From Massospora cicadina (lineage: Eukaryota > Entomophthoromycota > Entomophthoromycetes > Entomophthorales > Entomophthoraceae): 64,000 bases of DNA. Both the position numbers and the translations under genes were made by a program. The notes under the pieces were generated by a model that saw only the letters and a program-made list of their open reading frames with translations, was not told where the DNA came from and did no database searches. Positions 1 to 11,584 of the stretch are shown piece by piece. Numbering within the stretch: the stretch's first letter is position 1; each line of letters opens with the position of its first letter. Where the stretch lies: positions 24,223-88,222 of the forward strand of contig JAKSZP010017459.1 of assembly GCA_022478985.1 (NCBI GenBank), written 5' to 3'.

Positions 1-269
1 CTAAATTATTCCTTTATTGTGCTTAGGGGGATCGACAAATTGGCCTCATCTAATTGGACTTCAGATAATTCTTTGGGATTCTTGGCTGCTTAAATCTCGT
101 CCGCCAATTGTTGGGCTTATGGCCAGGCAACTTCCTTGATTATCTCTGAGTTGATTCGCTTTGCCCCAGCTCTGTTCACTGCATTTACATCCAGATTGAC
201 CACTTGATATAGCTGATCCTGTACATCATCATCCATGAACAGATCACTGATATCAATTTCCTTGGTCAT

Positions 270-1590
270 AATGTCAGGAGGAACTGGCTTCTCCGCAGCT
301 CTAGACTGTTTCCCGTCTAGGCCGCAGGCCCTTTTCCCAATTCCTTGGTGGCAACTGACTCTTTCACATGGACCATGTTGATCTGATCCTTCAGCTTCTT
401 GCAGTGCACGGAGAAATGTCCTTTCCCACAACATTGGAAGCAGACCTTTTCCTTCAAAATCAACTGTCTGAATTCTTCGGGCTTATTCCCCAGCATGGTT
501 CAGTTGGTTGTCTCTTTAGCTCCTTCATTTTCCTATGCAAGATTCGGATTGCATACTGGATTGGATTTGAAGCTTCTATTTGGGGCATCAAATGTCGCTC
601 CTAAAATCTTTAAATTATCTACCATTTGTAAAATAGTTATTTCCGTCATGAACATGGAAGACATCATGCAATGAAAATCTCAATAGGGCCAAAGGGCCAC
701 TTGAAGGGCGATTATGGCATCAAAGTAATCCAATACTTTTGCTCTGACCAGGATCTGCGACTCCTGGTAAAACTGATCCTCAAAGCTTGCTAGAGACTCG
801 TCTTTTTGGAACTGGATTCCCGTAAACTCCTGTTTGCGCTTCAACATGTGCGTCAGACTCCCAAATTTAATCATGATGGCCGCCTTTGCCTCCGCATATG
901 ACCAGCTGTCCCTTTTCAGGTGAGGTAACACTAAGTTCTGACAGTCAGTATCTAGGCAAGTTATGACCATCAACGCCCTTTGACAATCCCCATAGCCATA
1001 CATGGTCATATTGAACAGTCAGAAAAACGCTGGGGCATTATCCCAATGGAACGTTACCAATGTTGACGTTGCCTTAATTTCCTCCAAGTTATATCTGGCC
1101 AATTCTCTAGGTTCGCCCACTTGGCTCACTTGAGGAGTGACTTCAGGCGTCATCTCCAAAATAGCAGCAAAAGCGGGCAGCATGTTCCAGGGGTATTCTA
1201 CTTCCCAAGTGTTGTGCGAGGACTTCTTTTTTTGTATTCACTTGCCATTATTGGTCTCACAACTGCATTTGTAAGTTTAAGTTCCTCCATCTGTTTGATC
1301 AGTCGCTCTATATCCACACTGAAATTTCTCAAATGAATGCAATCCGCTTCTCACTCCATTTTCAAGTCCAAGATCTATCAAACAACGTTGCCTTATTTCT
1401 TTAATCAAGTTACTTTACCAAGTCACTTGTTCCTGAAACTTGAACAACATTTTTGATCCCTTCATCCACCTTGCCAACTCGTTCTTCCAAGGCTGCAAAT
1501 TTCCAATGATCCACTGAGTTTAGGGCATTCTAATTCACAGTGGCTAATTCCATCATCAGTTTATGTAACTCATCTTTGTATGACATTCTT
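270..1590 (-). pseudogene. Gag remnant of Ty3/gypsy element D
   Basis: Decayed retrotransposon nucleocapsid/capsid gene. The longest open piece (680-1009) resembles the gag capsid regions of elements C (about 56236-56574) and E (31784-31984): each has a similar stretch with Q/E-x-L-x-x-x near its start and a later A-T-F-A/D-x-P-N type segment. Downstream at 401-442 is a complete CCHC zinc knuckle (C-x2-C-x4-H-x4-C) followed by a basic tail. The N-terminal end is near 1586 and the middle is broken by several stops and frame changes. Protease and pol would lie beyond the left edge of the window. Gag identity is well supported by the knuckle and by the similarity to C and E; exact limits are not. 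Confidence 0.75.
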
Positions 1591-1850
1591 ATAAATTTCT
1601 TCAACTCAACTACCCCAGTAGAAAACACCAACTTGTAAAATTTTACTGGTTTGGTTATTATTGGCAAACAACCCTAGTAATTTTTTTATTGCACAGGTTT
1701 GGTTTCTTGTGCACTTTGTCCGCGTTGTATAGTATATTACATTATTGGTTAATAATAGTATGATGACTATTATCCATAGTTGAGTATGAATTCTTATATC
1801 TCAGTCCAACGCTAGGCCAGTATTCCTGATTAAAATACTTGAGATGTCAT

Positions 1851-2105
1851 GATCTAGGGATTTGTTCCCTCATTCTGTCCAACCCAATCTTCTCTGAGAT
1901 TCCCTGGTGATAGTCTCTTTGGTCCAACACACAGTCGGCAGCAATCCCCAATTGTTTCTCCTTTTTCTCTAGTTCCTTACTCAGATCTTTACTCTTTTCT
2001 CTAAGAGTCTCCCAATTATTGCACACAGTAATGATATCCTTGAGAAGAATAGCACAATGGAAAGCTGATGATAGCTTATTACTTAAACTATATACTGGAT
2101 GAACA
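1851..2105 (-). pseudogene. Coiled-coil-like reading frame upstream of gag D
   Basis: An open frame of about 85 codons without a clear start. Its middle (around 1930-2030) is very rich in K and E with heptad-like leucines and would form a coiled coil. It ends in a stop near 1851, about 260 bp upstream of gag D and on the same strand. A loosely similar segment sits at the same relative place in element E (about 30430-30520). It may be the N-terminal part of the D gag or an unrelated chance frame. Confidence 0.35.
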
Positions 2106-2109
2106 ACTT

Positions 2110-3088
2110 AGAACTATATAACTGTAATATGATCTAATTATCTGTTTTCATAAATACTGTTATTTATTATAAGTGAATACTAGGGAATTTATATTGTGGA
2201 TTCGGTTGTCTAACCCTCAGTTGACACCTCTTTGATGAAACAGCAGCCGTTTTCATTTCTCACCCATCCTCATCTCAGCAGCAATGGTCTTCCCCATCCT
2301 GGTTAGGATTCCGTTGTTGGACATCCTTGAGACCTAAATGGAAAGAGTTAGAAAACGTGTCCCTAATGTGTTCTTTCGATCCAAGTGAACCAACCATATT
2401 TGGCTAACGACCTGCTTAGGTAATGGGACTTATTACCCATTAAGGCAGGTCACGCTTCAACTGATCAATTCGCTAGTTTCAGGTGGCATCACTCGACTCA
2501 CAACTTGCTATTCATTCTCAATTAGTAGGTAATGAAACCTGACTGATCCCAATTGATACACCTGATATTTAATCACTATCAGATGCCCCTATTTCGTCAG
2601 CAACTCCACCCAACGAGATCTTAAGCACTTATCCGGATTGATCCCTGACTGATATGATCAGGCGAATATCCCAAAATCCCAAACATAGTTACTCCAAAGC
2701 TTGGGCCAACCAATTTAAAATTCACTTCACCTTAGAGAATTATCCCCTAGAGATTCCTGGTAATCTAGCAGGCTGGGAATATGAGCAAAAAACCCAACAG
2801 CTGTCAAGGGCGCTTAAGGTCATTGTGAGGGGATGGTCTCTGACCAAGCGCTGACATCATAAACGCTGAGAAGGACCAAAGGCACCCTGAAACATCAAGT
2901 AGGATCGGGTGAGCAACCCCATCTGATCTGAATTAATAATGATATAACTACTTTAATATTTTTCATCTATGTACTAACCCTAATATTTAATCTAAAAAAT
3001 CGCTGAAACTCCTGTTCTTTCTTCAAAATAGACCCTAGAACATTTGCAAGTGGCTTCCAACTGATTTACCTAATTTTGATGACTCTAA
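2110..3088. other. Unassigned repeat-like sequence
   Basis: No recognisable gene. One short plus-strand frame (2654-2854, 66 codons) resembles nothing I know. If the miniature element at 3090-4318 had a left LTR it should lie here, but I could not align this stretch with the LTRs of the complete copy at 24131-25678. Confidence 0.4.
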
Positions 3089-3089
3089 A

Positions 3090-4318
3090 GAGTGCTCACT
3101 ACTAAACTATTTTAAGCTATTTTCATCTATTGGCATACCTAATTTTCTGGGCATAAATCCCCAATGATTTTTATAAATAATGGCAATCAATGCTGACGTT
3201 CCCTCAAATCAGCTAGGCATCCAGTTGCCCCACCACCTACCTTTTCTGAAAATGACGCCAACGCTCTTTCTGGGACCTCTTACCAATGTTTGGTGCATTG
3301 CTGATGAACTTTTCATGATCTCTTTCTGATTCCAGTTATGATGCTGATGACCATCCTGAGAACAATCCTTGATGCCAGGGCCACTCCCTGATGTCACTTA
3401 ACAGTTCTTTTCATTGTATCTGCGCCAACTAACTTTTGTCCCATGAAACCCATTTATTTTAATCTCTTTTTTGTTATTGCAAAACATGGACACCCAAAAT
3501 TTAATTGCTTCTGATATCCATGCCAAACTACGCCTGGAGATCTGATGCCCCAACTTTGGCTTTTGACCCCCAACTAAGGTTTGGTGGAGGTTCTGTTGGT
3601 ATTTGCCCTTATTGAGTGAAGCCTGTTTCTAAGGGTCACACCTTACTAATATTAACTATCAGAAAATGGCAAATCAGTATCCTCATTAACTTGAGTTGAG
3701 CCAAATTTGAGGTATCAGGGATTTTCCCAATATTACTATAATTAAATTATAGTTTTGGATCAACACTGGAAACTAAAAATGAGGATGTCACAATAATCAT
3801 AAAGTCAATATGGTCACAGCAGTTTACTCTTTTGGCAAGGAACTCAATTAAATGGTCATTTAGGAATTTTCTGGTGATTATACTGAGTTTCCAGGAGCTT
3901 AAGCGAGCAATGATGTTTCCGCTGCTTATATTTGCTAGCCAAACTATTGGGAATGGTCCCTGATAGTTTTTGAATCCTATAATTACTGGCAACTACAAGC
4001 TGAGGATAGCCGATTCCCATCTGTATTATTAGTATTTTAATATCTCTATAAGCAATAGATGCTGAGATCTCCTTTATTCTAGTCATTTAATGTCTAGCTC
4101 CCATCTATCTTTCGCCTAACCTGAATTTTTTCCTTAACCCACTTTTAGCCTTGAGGCATTATAAATACCTCAAGGCTCTATTTAAATAAATATTGTTTCT
4201 CTTAATTTCTTAGCCCTAATGTAGCTTCTCTCAGCCCTTAGAGTTTACTAACACAACAGAGCTTTGGGCCCTGAATCAACATTGATCTGGTTAGTAGTTG
4301 CTCTCCCGCGTCCTGACA
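3090..4318 (+). mobile_element. Partial miniature LTR element G' (TRIM-like)
   Basis: Second copy of the miniature LTR element found complete at 24131-25678. It starts with a degenerate primer-binding site (TGCTCACTAC at 3093-3102), continues with about 500 bp of non-coding internal DNA ending in the same GATGCCAGGGCCACTCCCTG block as the complete copy, then a purine-rich tract before 3594. The right LTR is 3594-4318, beginning TGTTGGTATT and ending CCTGACA. No left LTR is recognisable, so this copy is truncated or its left LTR has decayed. It encodes nothing. Confidence 0.65.
3594..4318 (+). repeat. Right LTR of element G'
   Basis: Aligns by eye with the right LTR of G (25155-25678) at both ends: the TGTTGGTATT start and the block reading GCTTTGGG-CCCTGA about 50 bp before the end. 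It is about 200 bp longer, so it has insertions or belongs to a subfamily. It contains a TATA-like stretch (ATTATAAATA, about 4158) and AATAAATA about 4186, plausible promoter and polyadenylation signals. Confidence 0.6.
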
Positions 4319-4439
4319 CAGAGGATGAAAGAAGCCCATGACTAGGCCTGACCTTTTGGATTACAAGCCACCTGGGTGTGACTTTTTGCTTTATACTGTT
4401 GGCCAAACACCTACACCAAAATCGACAGATATGTAATCA

Positions 4440-5330
4440 CATTCCATGCCTACCAAGTCCTTGGTAGGTCTCCAGATGCCCAGAAACCACTGAACCCTAT
4501 ACCTACCCCTGGACTATATGAGATGGGGCCTCAACTTTATAGGACCTTTGAGAGTTGCAACCAACAGGTTGAAGTACATCTTAGTATCTATCAGTTATTT
4601 CAGCTGCTGCCTGTTGCCAAGGCAGTTTCTTGAGCTTAAGAAGCCACCTTAGCCCAGTACCTATAAAAAGAGATGTTTATCATCTATGGCTTACCACGCC
4701 TTATCCTGACTGACCATAGATCCCATTTCAACAATAAGCTAATTAAGAGAAAGATGGCCTAGGTACTCACTTGACACTCCATGACAACAGAGTACAACCC
4801 TCAGTGTAACAGTTTGACCAAATAGTTGAATCAAATGCTGATGCATTCCCTGGAATGGAGTGTCACTGTTAACCCTGACAAATGGCCCTAATGCTTACCC
4901 ACCATCCTATGGGAATAATGAACAAAAATCCACATTACTATCAAATATAAGCCTTAAAAATCACTTTTAAGAAAAATTCCAGCCCAATATGCTGGTTAAG
5001 CAACTCAGCGACCAACTTCCTTCAATTTGTCAACTAAAACTATTGACCCAGAGAAGATTGTACAGAGTTATGCCCTAAATGAAAACCAGCTATGACAACC
5101 GCCTCAAAACCTCTAGGTTTTTACAGTGGGTGACCTCATCCTCCTATATTGGAATGAGCTTATGAACTCCCATTCCACAAAGTCTCACACACACTTCAAA
5201 TGGCCATTTAGAGTTACCAAAATACTCCTTTATGGAAATTATAACCTAGAAACCCTCAGCGAATCACTGTACTAGCCTACTGTCAATTGCAACAGTCTAA
5301 AATTATACCAATGTAAAAACACTAGGGGGA
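4440..5330 (+). pseudogene. Integrase remnant of a Ty3/gypsy element (M)
   Basis: Heavily mutated integrase. In order can be read a D-containing start of the catalytic core around 4500-4620, the motif Y-G-L-P-x-L-I-L-T-D around 4680-4720 (second catalytic aspartate retained), and a decayed form of the conserved Y-H-P-Q-x-x-G-x-x-E-R-x-N block around 4780-4840 (here Y-N-P-Q-C-N-S-L-T-K, so the catalytic glutamate appears lost). Many stops and frameshifts interrupt it. A purine tract (ACTAGGGGGAG, 5321-5331) follows, as expected immediately upstream of a 3' LTR. Confidence 0.65.
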
Positions 5331-5331
5331 G

Positions 5332-7843
5332 TGTCAAAATGGGTTTACAATTTGACATCATTCATGAATAGTAATTCCACTATTCTACAAGTATCATTTT
5401 TATCCTGAATTCTGAAAACTCTCCTATAACATTTAAAGCTCTGGAAATTATGAAAATGGGAATAAAACCCCCTCATTAGTTTAATAATAAAGTATTGTAT
5501 TATAGATTTTATATTTATGTTGGGTTTATTTTATCTCAGTTTTACAAGATTGTTTTCCCTGAGAGTTTCCTCTATAAACCACTCTTCATGACTAAAGACA
5601 ACCTCTGTATCAATGAATTAGATCTCCCTGATATTATGCTATTCCACCACAACATGTCACGGGATCCAGAAGAATCTGCTAGTTTGTATGACAATGCCCA
5701 TAGAAGTGATAGTATTACAAATAGTAACGTACAAAGGGTACCCTATGAACAAAAAAATATTTACCCTACTTTCTGTTTAATGGTGTAATCAGCATCTTTT
5801 TCCTATTTCAAAAAGGTAATGGCTTATTTATTTGAGGTGGACTGACCTTGGTAGATAATGTCACAAAGCTTGAAAAGATCACTGATCCATCAAGGATATT
5901 CTCTCCCCAATTGATACTTTAATCACCTTTCCACTGTAAATCCCTCACGCAATTTTATTCCTCTCTTGTCAGTTTTCTTTTCAAAGTGGGTCAACTTTGG
6001 GACAAATATACCACACCAAGAATTTTTCTAGCCAGTACAGTTTTTGACTTGTGTTTGACAAAACCTGCACTAGAGTGGAAGCAGAAATTACCCTTCCAGG
6101 CTAGCCACCCTTCTCTCTTGTCAGTTTTAATAAGTAAATATGTTATAAGCATCTTTATTTAGATCACTAGTAAATGAGGTTCATAAGTATTTTGGTTTTC
6201 TTTGTCTTGCTAATTATGATTTTTTAGGATCCAGGGATTTAGGAATTTGCCAGATTGCCCTTTAGAACCAAAACTTTATTTTATTATTGCATCCTCAATA
6301 AAATATATCATTTAAGATTAAAAAATGTCTCATGTTGTGATATATGCTATAAGCCCCTATATTTACAATAGTACTGCACTGATCAATGTGAAAATGGTTA
6401 AATAAAAATCAATGGGAAAAGGAATATGAATTACAGTAAACTACCACTTGAAACGTTCTACTAGGCCAAACACCCCGTGTTCTGCCTTTTTATATGCTAT
6501 CATGGTTTTGGGCATTGTTGCGCAATGCCAGCACAGTCATAAATTGTCCCCTACCCAAACTTTATTTATTAGGATAAACTTTGGAGGCAGTAATCATTAA
6601 GTTCATATTCTTCCAACTAGGCATGCGCCCCCTAAAAAAGTTAATAAATTTCCTATGTTATATAATATAAGGCTCTATTATCAGTTTTATATGTCAAATT
6701 CTTAGAACTTCCCAAGATTTATATGAAACTCCAAGTTTAAAAACTTTTGGCTGTGAACACTCGTACGTTTGCTGCAACATCCCAAACAAGCCTGATTCTA
6801 ATAACCTTGAGATAATTGTAGTTATCCCTCTAACACTAGCTGCTATAAGTTTCCTGAATACAAGAATTTTATAACAAAGTGGCAAATTTATAATTAAAAA
6901 ATCTGGTTTCTGGGACAAAAATTTGTTTTTTTATTTTTTATATCTCAGTACATGTCATTTTTAGTAGATTCTAGATAAACTTTAAATAAAATTAGCTCAA
7001 ACTATAAAATTCTGAGGGTCAATATGGCCAACCATAACTGTATAAATAATATATAATAGCATCTAATACTCTAACAAAAGCTAGAAGATGATGATATAGG
7101 GCAAACTTTTTACTAGGTATTATCAGGATGACAAACTAGGTACTCAAAAATATTTTTTATCTAGTAAAAAAGTATGTTATTTAAAGATCTACCTAAATAG
7201 GTATTTTAGAATCATTAGATTACCAACACGACTTTTAATTAGCTTTTCATATAGTAAAGGAACTAGTATAATAAGAGCATGACATTTAACAACTAAAATG
7301 ATATTGTACACTTAAAGAACCCTATTACAGTTAGTAATACCAATATAGTTGCTCTCCTTATTTTTAATTTTTATTAACATATAAACAACCATTGAGATGT
7401 AAGCTACCAGCTAGACCATCCAAATTAACAGAAAAATGACCTTAGATAAAGTTGATTTTTCAGAAAACAGGGTCTTTACAATGGTTTACAAAGGAGTTTT
7501 GAAGGACAAACCAGGTAGATAATCATAGTAAAGATAGTACTTCAGAGAAAAAGCGGCTTGTCAACATACCTCTATAACTTGTGTTAGTGAAACTTCGCAC
7601 TATGGTCAGAAAGATACATAGTCCCAGTAGCGCTCCTTGGTTCCAAGGTAACGAGAAAAAGAACACAGTTAGGCGTCTGAGCTCTGACTCTTAGTTTTGA
7701 TAACAGGAATCTACACTATAGTATAACTTCTTAATAGATTTTATTAATTTGATCTGTATAAGAAGTTTGAATTAAAAATTTTAGGGTGACTTTCCTTCTT
7801 TTTGTGATAAGTATAGGATTGCAAGAATAGATTTTTATAAGTC
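5332..7843. other. AT-rich desert, possible decayed LTR at left edge
   Basis: The sequence after the purine tract begins TGTCAAAATGGG, a plausible LTR start for element M, but I found no right end or second copy. The rest is very AT-rich and contains no recognisable motif. The 97-codon frame at 5495-5788 has low-complexity, AT-driven composition and matches no family I know. Confidence 0.4.
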
Positions 7844-7857
7844 TATAATCTTGTAAT

Positions 7858-9782
7858 GTTTTTTATTTAACTAAGGTAAGCCAACCAGGGGATGGACATT
7901 ACCAAACTAAGTTTTAAAACTTGATGTAACTAGTCAATTTAAACAAAATGCCCAAAATGGACGGATTGAGTGAACCACACCTAACAAAACAAACAACCAG
8001 GTGGGCAGCAGAGACTACTTATCCCTCCATGGTGGAAGGGAAGGGGGAATCGGGGGGCTCATTTTTGGCAGCAGCCATCTCTTCCCAGAGTAGGGTGCAT
8101 GTCAAGGCAGATAGCAAGGGCGTCAGGGCATAGGCAGTATGTGGTTCAATATCCTTGATGATTGGTACTTTTGAGTAATTACCCACCATAATAATTGCAG
8201 TGATATATTGATTAAAGCTTTTTTGGCTTGAATGAGGGCGTCTGGTAGCTTAAGGAATGTGGCAATATTGGTTCAGGTAGTCTTAGCTTTCAGATTCCGT
8301 GCTACAGTTACCACGTTCTGGAAAGCATTGGTGACATTTTTGTGTAGTCATTTCATATTAATCTTACTTTTTGGAGTAAGATTTTTGGGAATAACAGGAG
8401 GTGGAATTCCTCCTACAAGAGCCACCACTGATTTAGTGGCAGCTTTGCGGAGGGGATGGCAATCTGGTGTGGCAGCTGCGTCTACTGCTAGCCGGTGGTT
8501 GCTGTAGAATGGTTTGATATTTGACTGTGGGGCATATAAATGAGGGGGGAATTCTGCATCACATTTTTCAATACAGAAAAAGTTGATTTGCATCAATGGT
8601 TCTTCAATAATATTAACTGAAAATTCAATTTCATCTAAAAACTCCCATGAGTTCTGGTTGTATTTAAATTTGGGAATTGGTGTATTATTGAGAATTGGTT
8701 GATTCATTGGATGTTGCATGGGTTCAAACTGGGGTCCAATCCTGCGCTTGATTGGAAGAATCATGTGTGGCACTGGGGCAAGGTGGAGACTGATTGGTGG
8801 CTGCAGGTGCAGCTGCAGCAACAGGCTTTGGAGGATGGGTAGGTAGGATTGTACCCCATTTCAGAATTGATACAGGGTGGGCGGCATATTGGTGGCTATT
8901 GGACAAACTATCAGCGCCATTAGAAGCAGCTAGATATGGGCAGTTGTGTTTTAAGTGGATATAACTCAAAACAGGATGTAAAAATCATCCGTCCACCCTT
9001 GATGTGGGCCCAAAAATGGATGGTTGGGGGCAGATGGGATAGCAGCGTGAAGGGGAATCAGCGAGGCAATTTTGTTCATTTCAGGGCTGTTTGAGGCATA
9101 TGCCTGAGGCCCAAGGAGTGTGGCCCCATTTGAGACCACAAATTGAAAAGACGGGTTTAGAGCCATAGGCTGCCAAACCTTCCATCAGCTCCTGGAGGAG
9201 CACCTCAGGGGGAAGGTGGGTAGGCAAACCAGTGAACTGAACCACCAAAGTGGTGTCCTCTGGAAGCTGAGTCTGAGTTGTTGGGAGAGGTGTATCCTGG
9301 AAGACCAGGGCACCATTGCCAAAGTGGCGGCATCAGCTTCAAAGGTGAAGCTGATATTGAAATACACCTTATAGGAGCAGAAGTCAATAAAGAAGGCGAT
9401 ATGCATCACCGCCTGAGCCATACAATAATGGCTTGGTCGTTGTAGGGGAAAAGTTTCTCATATTTGACCCTAAGGCTGAAACGCATGTTGCTCCAGGGGA
9501 GCACCAGGGGCAGCAGAGCACAGCTTGGGTTTGAGTGAGGTGGGCGTCGAGATCCTTGGGAAAAATGAATCGTCCCAGGGATTTGGTATGACTTGGCAAG
9601 CCAGTCTGAGCGCATATTCTTGTTGGACAGAAAATAGTGGGGGAAGTTTCGCCGCTGCCCCACCCTGGGGCAGCTGGTGGGGAATCCAATGACATTGGAG
9701 CAATACTACGGTGGCTATTAGGTTTTTACTTTTATTAACCATATAAATTGCTTGAAATGTTACACCAAGCGGAAAGAGAACT
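7858..9782 (-). mobile_element. Half-LINE H1 (ORF1-only non-LTR retroposon)
   Basis: A 1.9-kb insertion on the minus strand flanked by a direct repeat: TATAATCTTGTAAT at 7844-7857 and TACAATCTTGTAAT at 9783-9796. Its 3' end (left) is an A-rich tail with TTAAATAAAAAA preceded by GTCCATCCCCTGGTTGGC, which also forms the 3' end of the LINE at 49998-55269. It carries a decayed ORF1 and no endonuclease or reverse transcriptase. The same arrangement occurs in H2 (14623-16562), so the short form is a replicating subfamily, not an accident of truncation. The closest known parallel is the mammalian HAL1 half-LINE. Confidence 0.75.
8348..9742 (-). pseudogene. ORF1 of half-LINE H1 (decayed)
   Basis: LINE ORF1-type RNA-binding protein, reading right to left from about 9742. 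It is split among frames (pieces 9470-9742, 9384-9663, 9185-9421, 8966-9166, 8724-8969 and 8348-8821). The order of blocks matches H2: an N-terminal segment, a domain rich in short hydrophobic stretches, a proline/alanine-rich linker (P-K-P-V-A-A-A-A-P-A-A, about 8780-8830) and a C-terminal tail. The zinc knuckle seen in H2 is destroyed here (only the second cysteine of the C-x2-C pair survives, around 8945-8985). Not functional as it stands. Confidence 0.65.
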
Positions 9783-9796
9783 TACAATCTTGTAAT

Positions 9797-10733
9797 ATAT
9801 ACTTAATTTAAGATATTACCAAGTGTTGAGAGATAAAATAATGGAAAATAAGCTCTTTTCAAAGACCAAACTCAAACCTTCTATGATTGTGTTTAATTAA
9901 TTCTTCACATTCCTTTTATGCTACAGGCTTTCTTTGTAGACTGTTTATCCTCTTGTTAGATCTGAACTTTTAGTCAAAATAAGGATTTTTATGACCAAAG
10001 TTTTGCTGATGAACTGATAATTTCCTAGGATGGACAAGGGCTGGATTTAATTTAATTCTATCAGGACAATTTATCACTCTTTCCTATAATCCAAGTTGTT
10101 ATCCAATGTTGACACTGATCTTATTTCCACATCCAGACCACTAATATCACATATTATGTTAATGTGATAATTAGATATTGTCTGAATTACATAATTGCAA
10201 CCTGACAGAGCTCAAAAACTTTATAAATTAAACCCATTTTTACCTTCTTGGAGCTATATCAAATTAGAAAAATTGCTATATAAAGTTAAGTAAGTTTATG
10301 TTTTTATAAAAAATCATTAAGAACGTTGTCATCAAACTATAGCCACAGGTAAATTGGACATCATGCAAAACAATTATATCCCTGTATGCTTAATGTTTTT
10401 TATCCTTAACAGAAAAAAATATAAGTCAAGTAAATAATACAAAATATGGAGACATTATATAGATTTAGATTAAGCATATGCAGCAGTAAAGCCCTCAAGT
10501 AAGTATATTTGAATCCCTTGAAGATGGTCCTCAGCATACCAATCAATTTAATCTATAATTCATTGTGAATTGAAAAGATATTTCTATAAAGAAACAAGAA
10601 CTGATGCTATAGAGGTTTCAAAGCTAAGCAGTATAAGCATGTGAGTAAATATGAAAACTCATATTTTATCAACATTAAGCCTTAAAATTGAGGGGTGCCT
10701 ATGGAAGAGTGATTGCAGCCTTATATAATAATC
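9797..10733. other. AT-rich spacer, nothing recognised
   Basis: About 0.9 kb of AT-rich DNA between the TSD of H1 and the TSD of insert L. No coding frame, LTR end or repeat could be supported. Confidence 0.5.
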
Positions 10734-10747
10734 AAGATCTTGATGTA

Positions 10748-11570
10748 GGTAGGCTAATTAGGGTAAGCTGGGGCCTCCGCATGGCACAACTGGGGAAAGC
10801 CTGTGGAAACATGGGTGAGTAGCTAACACCAGAGCCCAGAGAGGCACGTTGGTTGGGTCCTGTAGTGGCCTGAAAGAAGTGCGGGATGGTAGTGATGGCT
10901 GTGCTGACCTGTTCTTGTGGGTGTCTACCACTCCCTGAGGGGAGAATATGGGCAGGAAGGGGGGTATGAGTTGGGCAGGGCGCCTGTCAAACGGCCTCCC
11001 CACAATCTGGGGTTGCGCAGGTGCGGACCCCCAGGACAAGGGAGGGGCAATCCTGGTTGGCTGCGCTTTAGTGCATCTGCCTATATTAAACTCTGTAGTT
11101 TGCCAAGTTGGCCTGAAGCTCTGCTAGCTGCCGGTTCAGTCAGCATGAGCCAGCTGGTAGCAAAATGGATCATGCAAGAAAATTAAAGCTGATCCAAAAG
11201 GACTCCAAGGCTTCCTAAGGAAAAAAGACTGGAGAGCATCATCTCCATTAAAAAAGCAGGTGATAAAGGGGAGAGCTGAAGCTCTCCCCCTCAGGGGCCT
11301 TAAACCTGGGGGTCGTTGGGTCTTGTCTTCTGCAAGGGGGATGAAAGGCATATTGCCTGTCCTGGCTGGTGCAGACAAGCTGCCCAGTACTTAAACAGGG
11401 CTGGCAATTGTCAGTTTATGGGGTAGCGTAAGCTACTCTTAATCGTGGTCAGGCCCACATTTTAAGTGATGCTTAGATTTGCGCAGCCCTAGTGTGATGG
11501 GGGAAGTATCCCAGGCCTTCATCCCGCAGTAGTTGCCCACACTAAGAGCTTTTGGGGCTTTTAAAACTCA
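10748..11570 (-). mobile_element. GC-rich insertion L, probable non-LTR retroposon
   Basis: An 823-bp block far richer in G and C than its surroundings, flanked by 14-bp direct repeats that differ at one base (AAGATCTTGATGTA at 10734-10747; AAGATTTTGATGTA at 11571-11584). TSD length and imperfection match those of H1, H2 and the LINE, suggesting target-primed reverse transcription. Minus orientation is favoured because its left end, read on that strand, has CTTACCCTAATTA, similar to CTTACCTTAGTTA near the 3' end of H1. It has open frames on the minus strand (11136-11378 and 10758-11039) rich in proline and arginine, which I cannot assign. No A-tail is evident. Confidence 0.55.
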
Positions 11571-11584
11571 AAGATTTTGATGTA

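Noticed and set aside
2310..3088. Left LTR of the partial miniature element G'
   Set aside because: A TGTTGG occurs near 2315, but the following sequence does not align with the G LTRs.
5495..5788. 97-codon plus-strand frame
   Set aside because: AT-rich, no motif, no neighbouring coding sequence; may lie in a decayed LTR. Not called as a gene.
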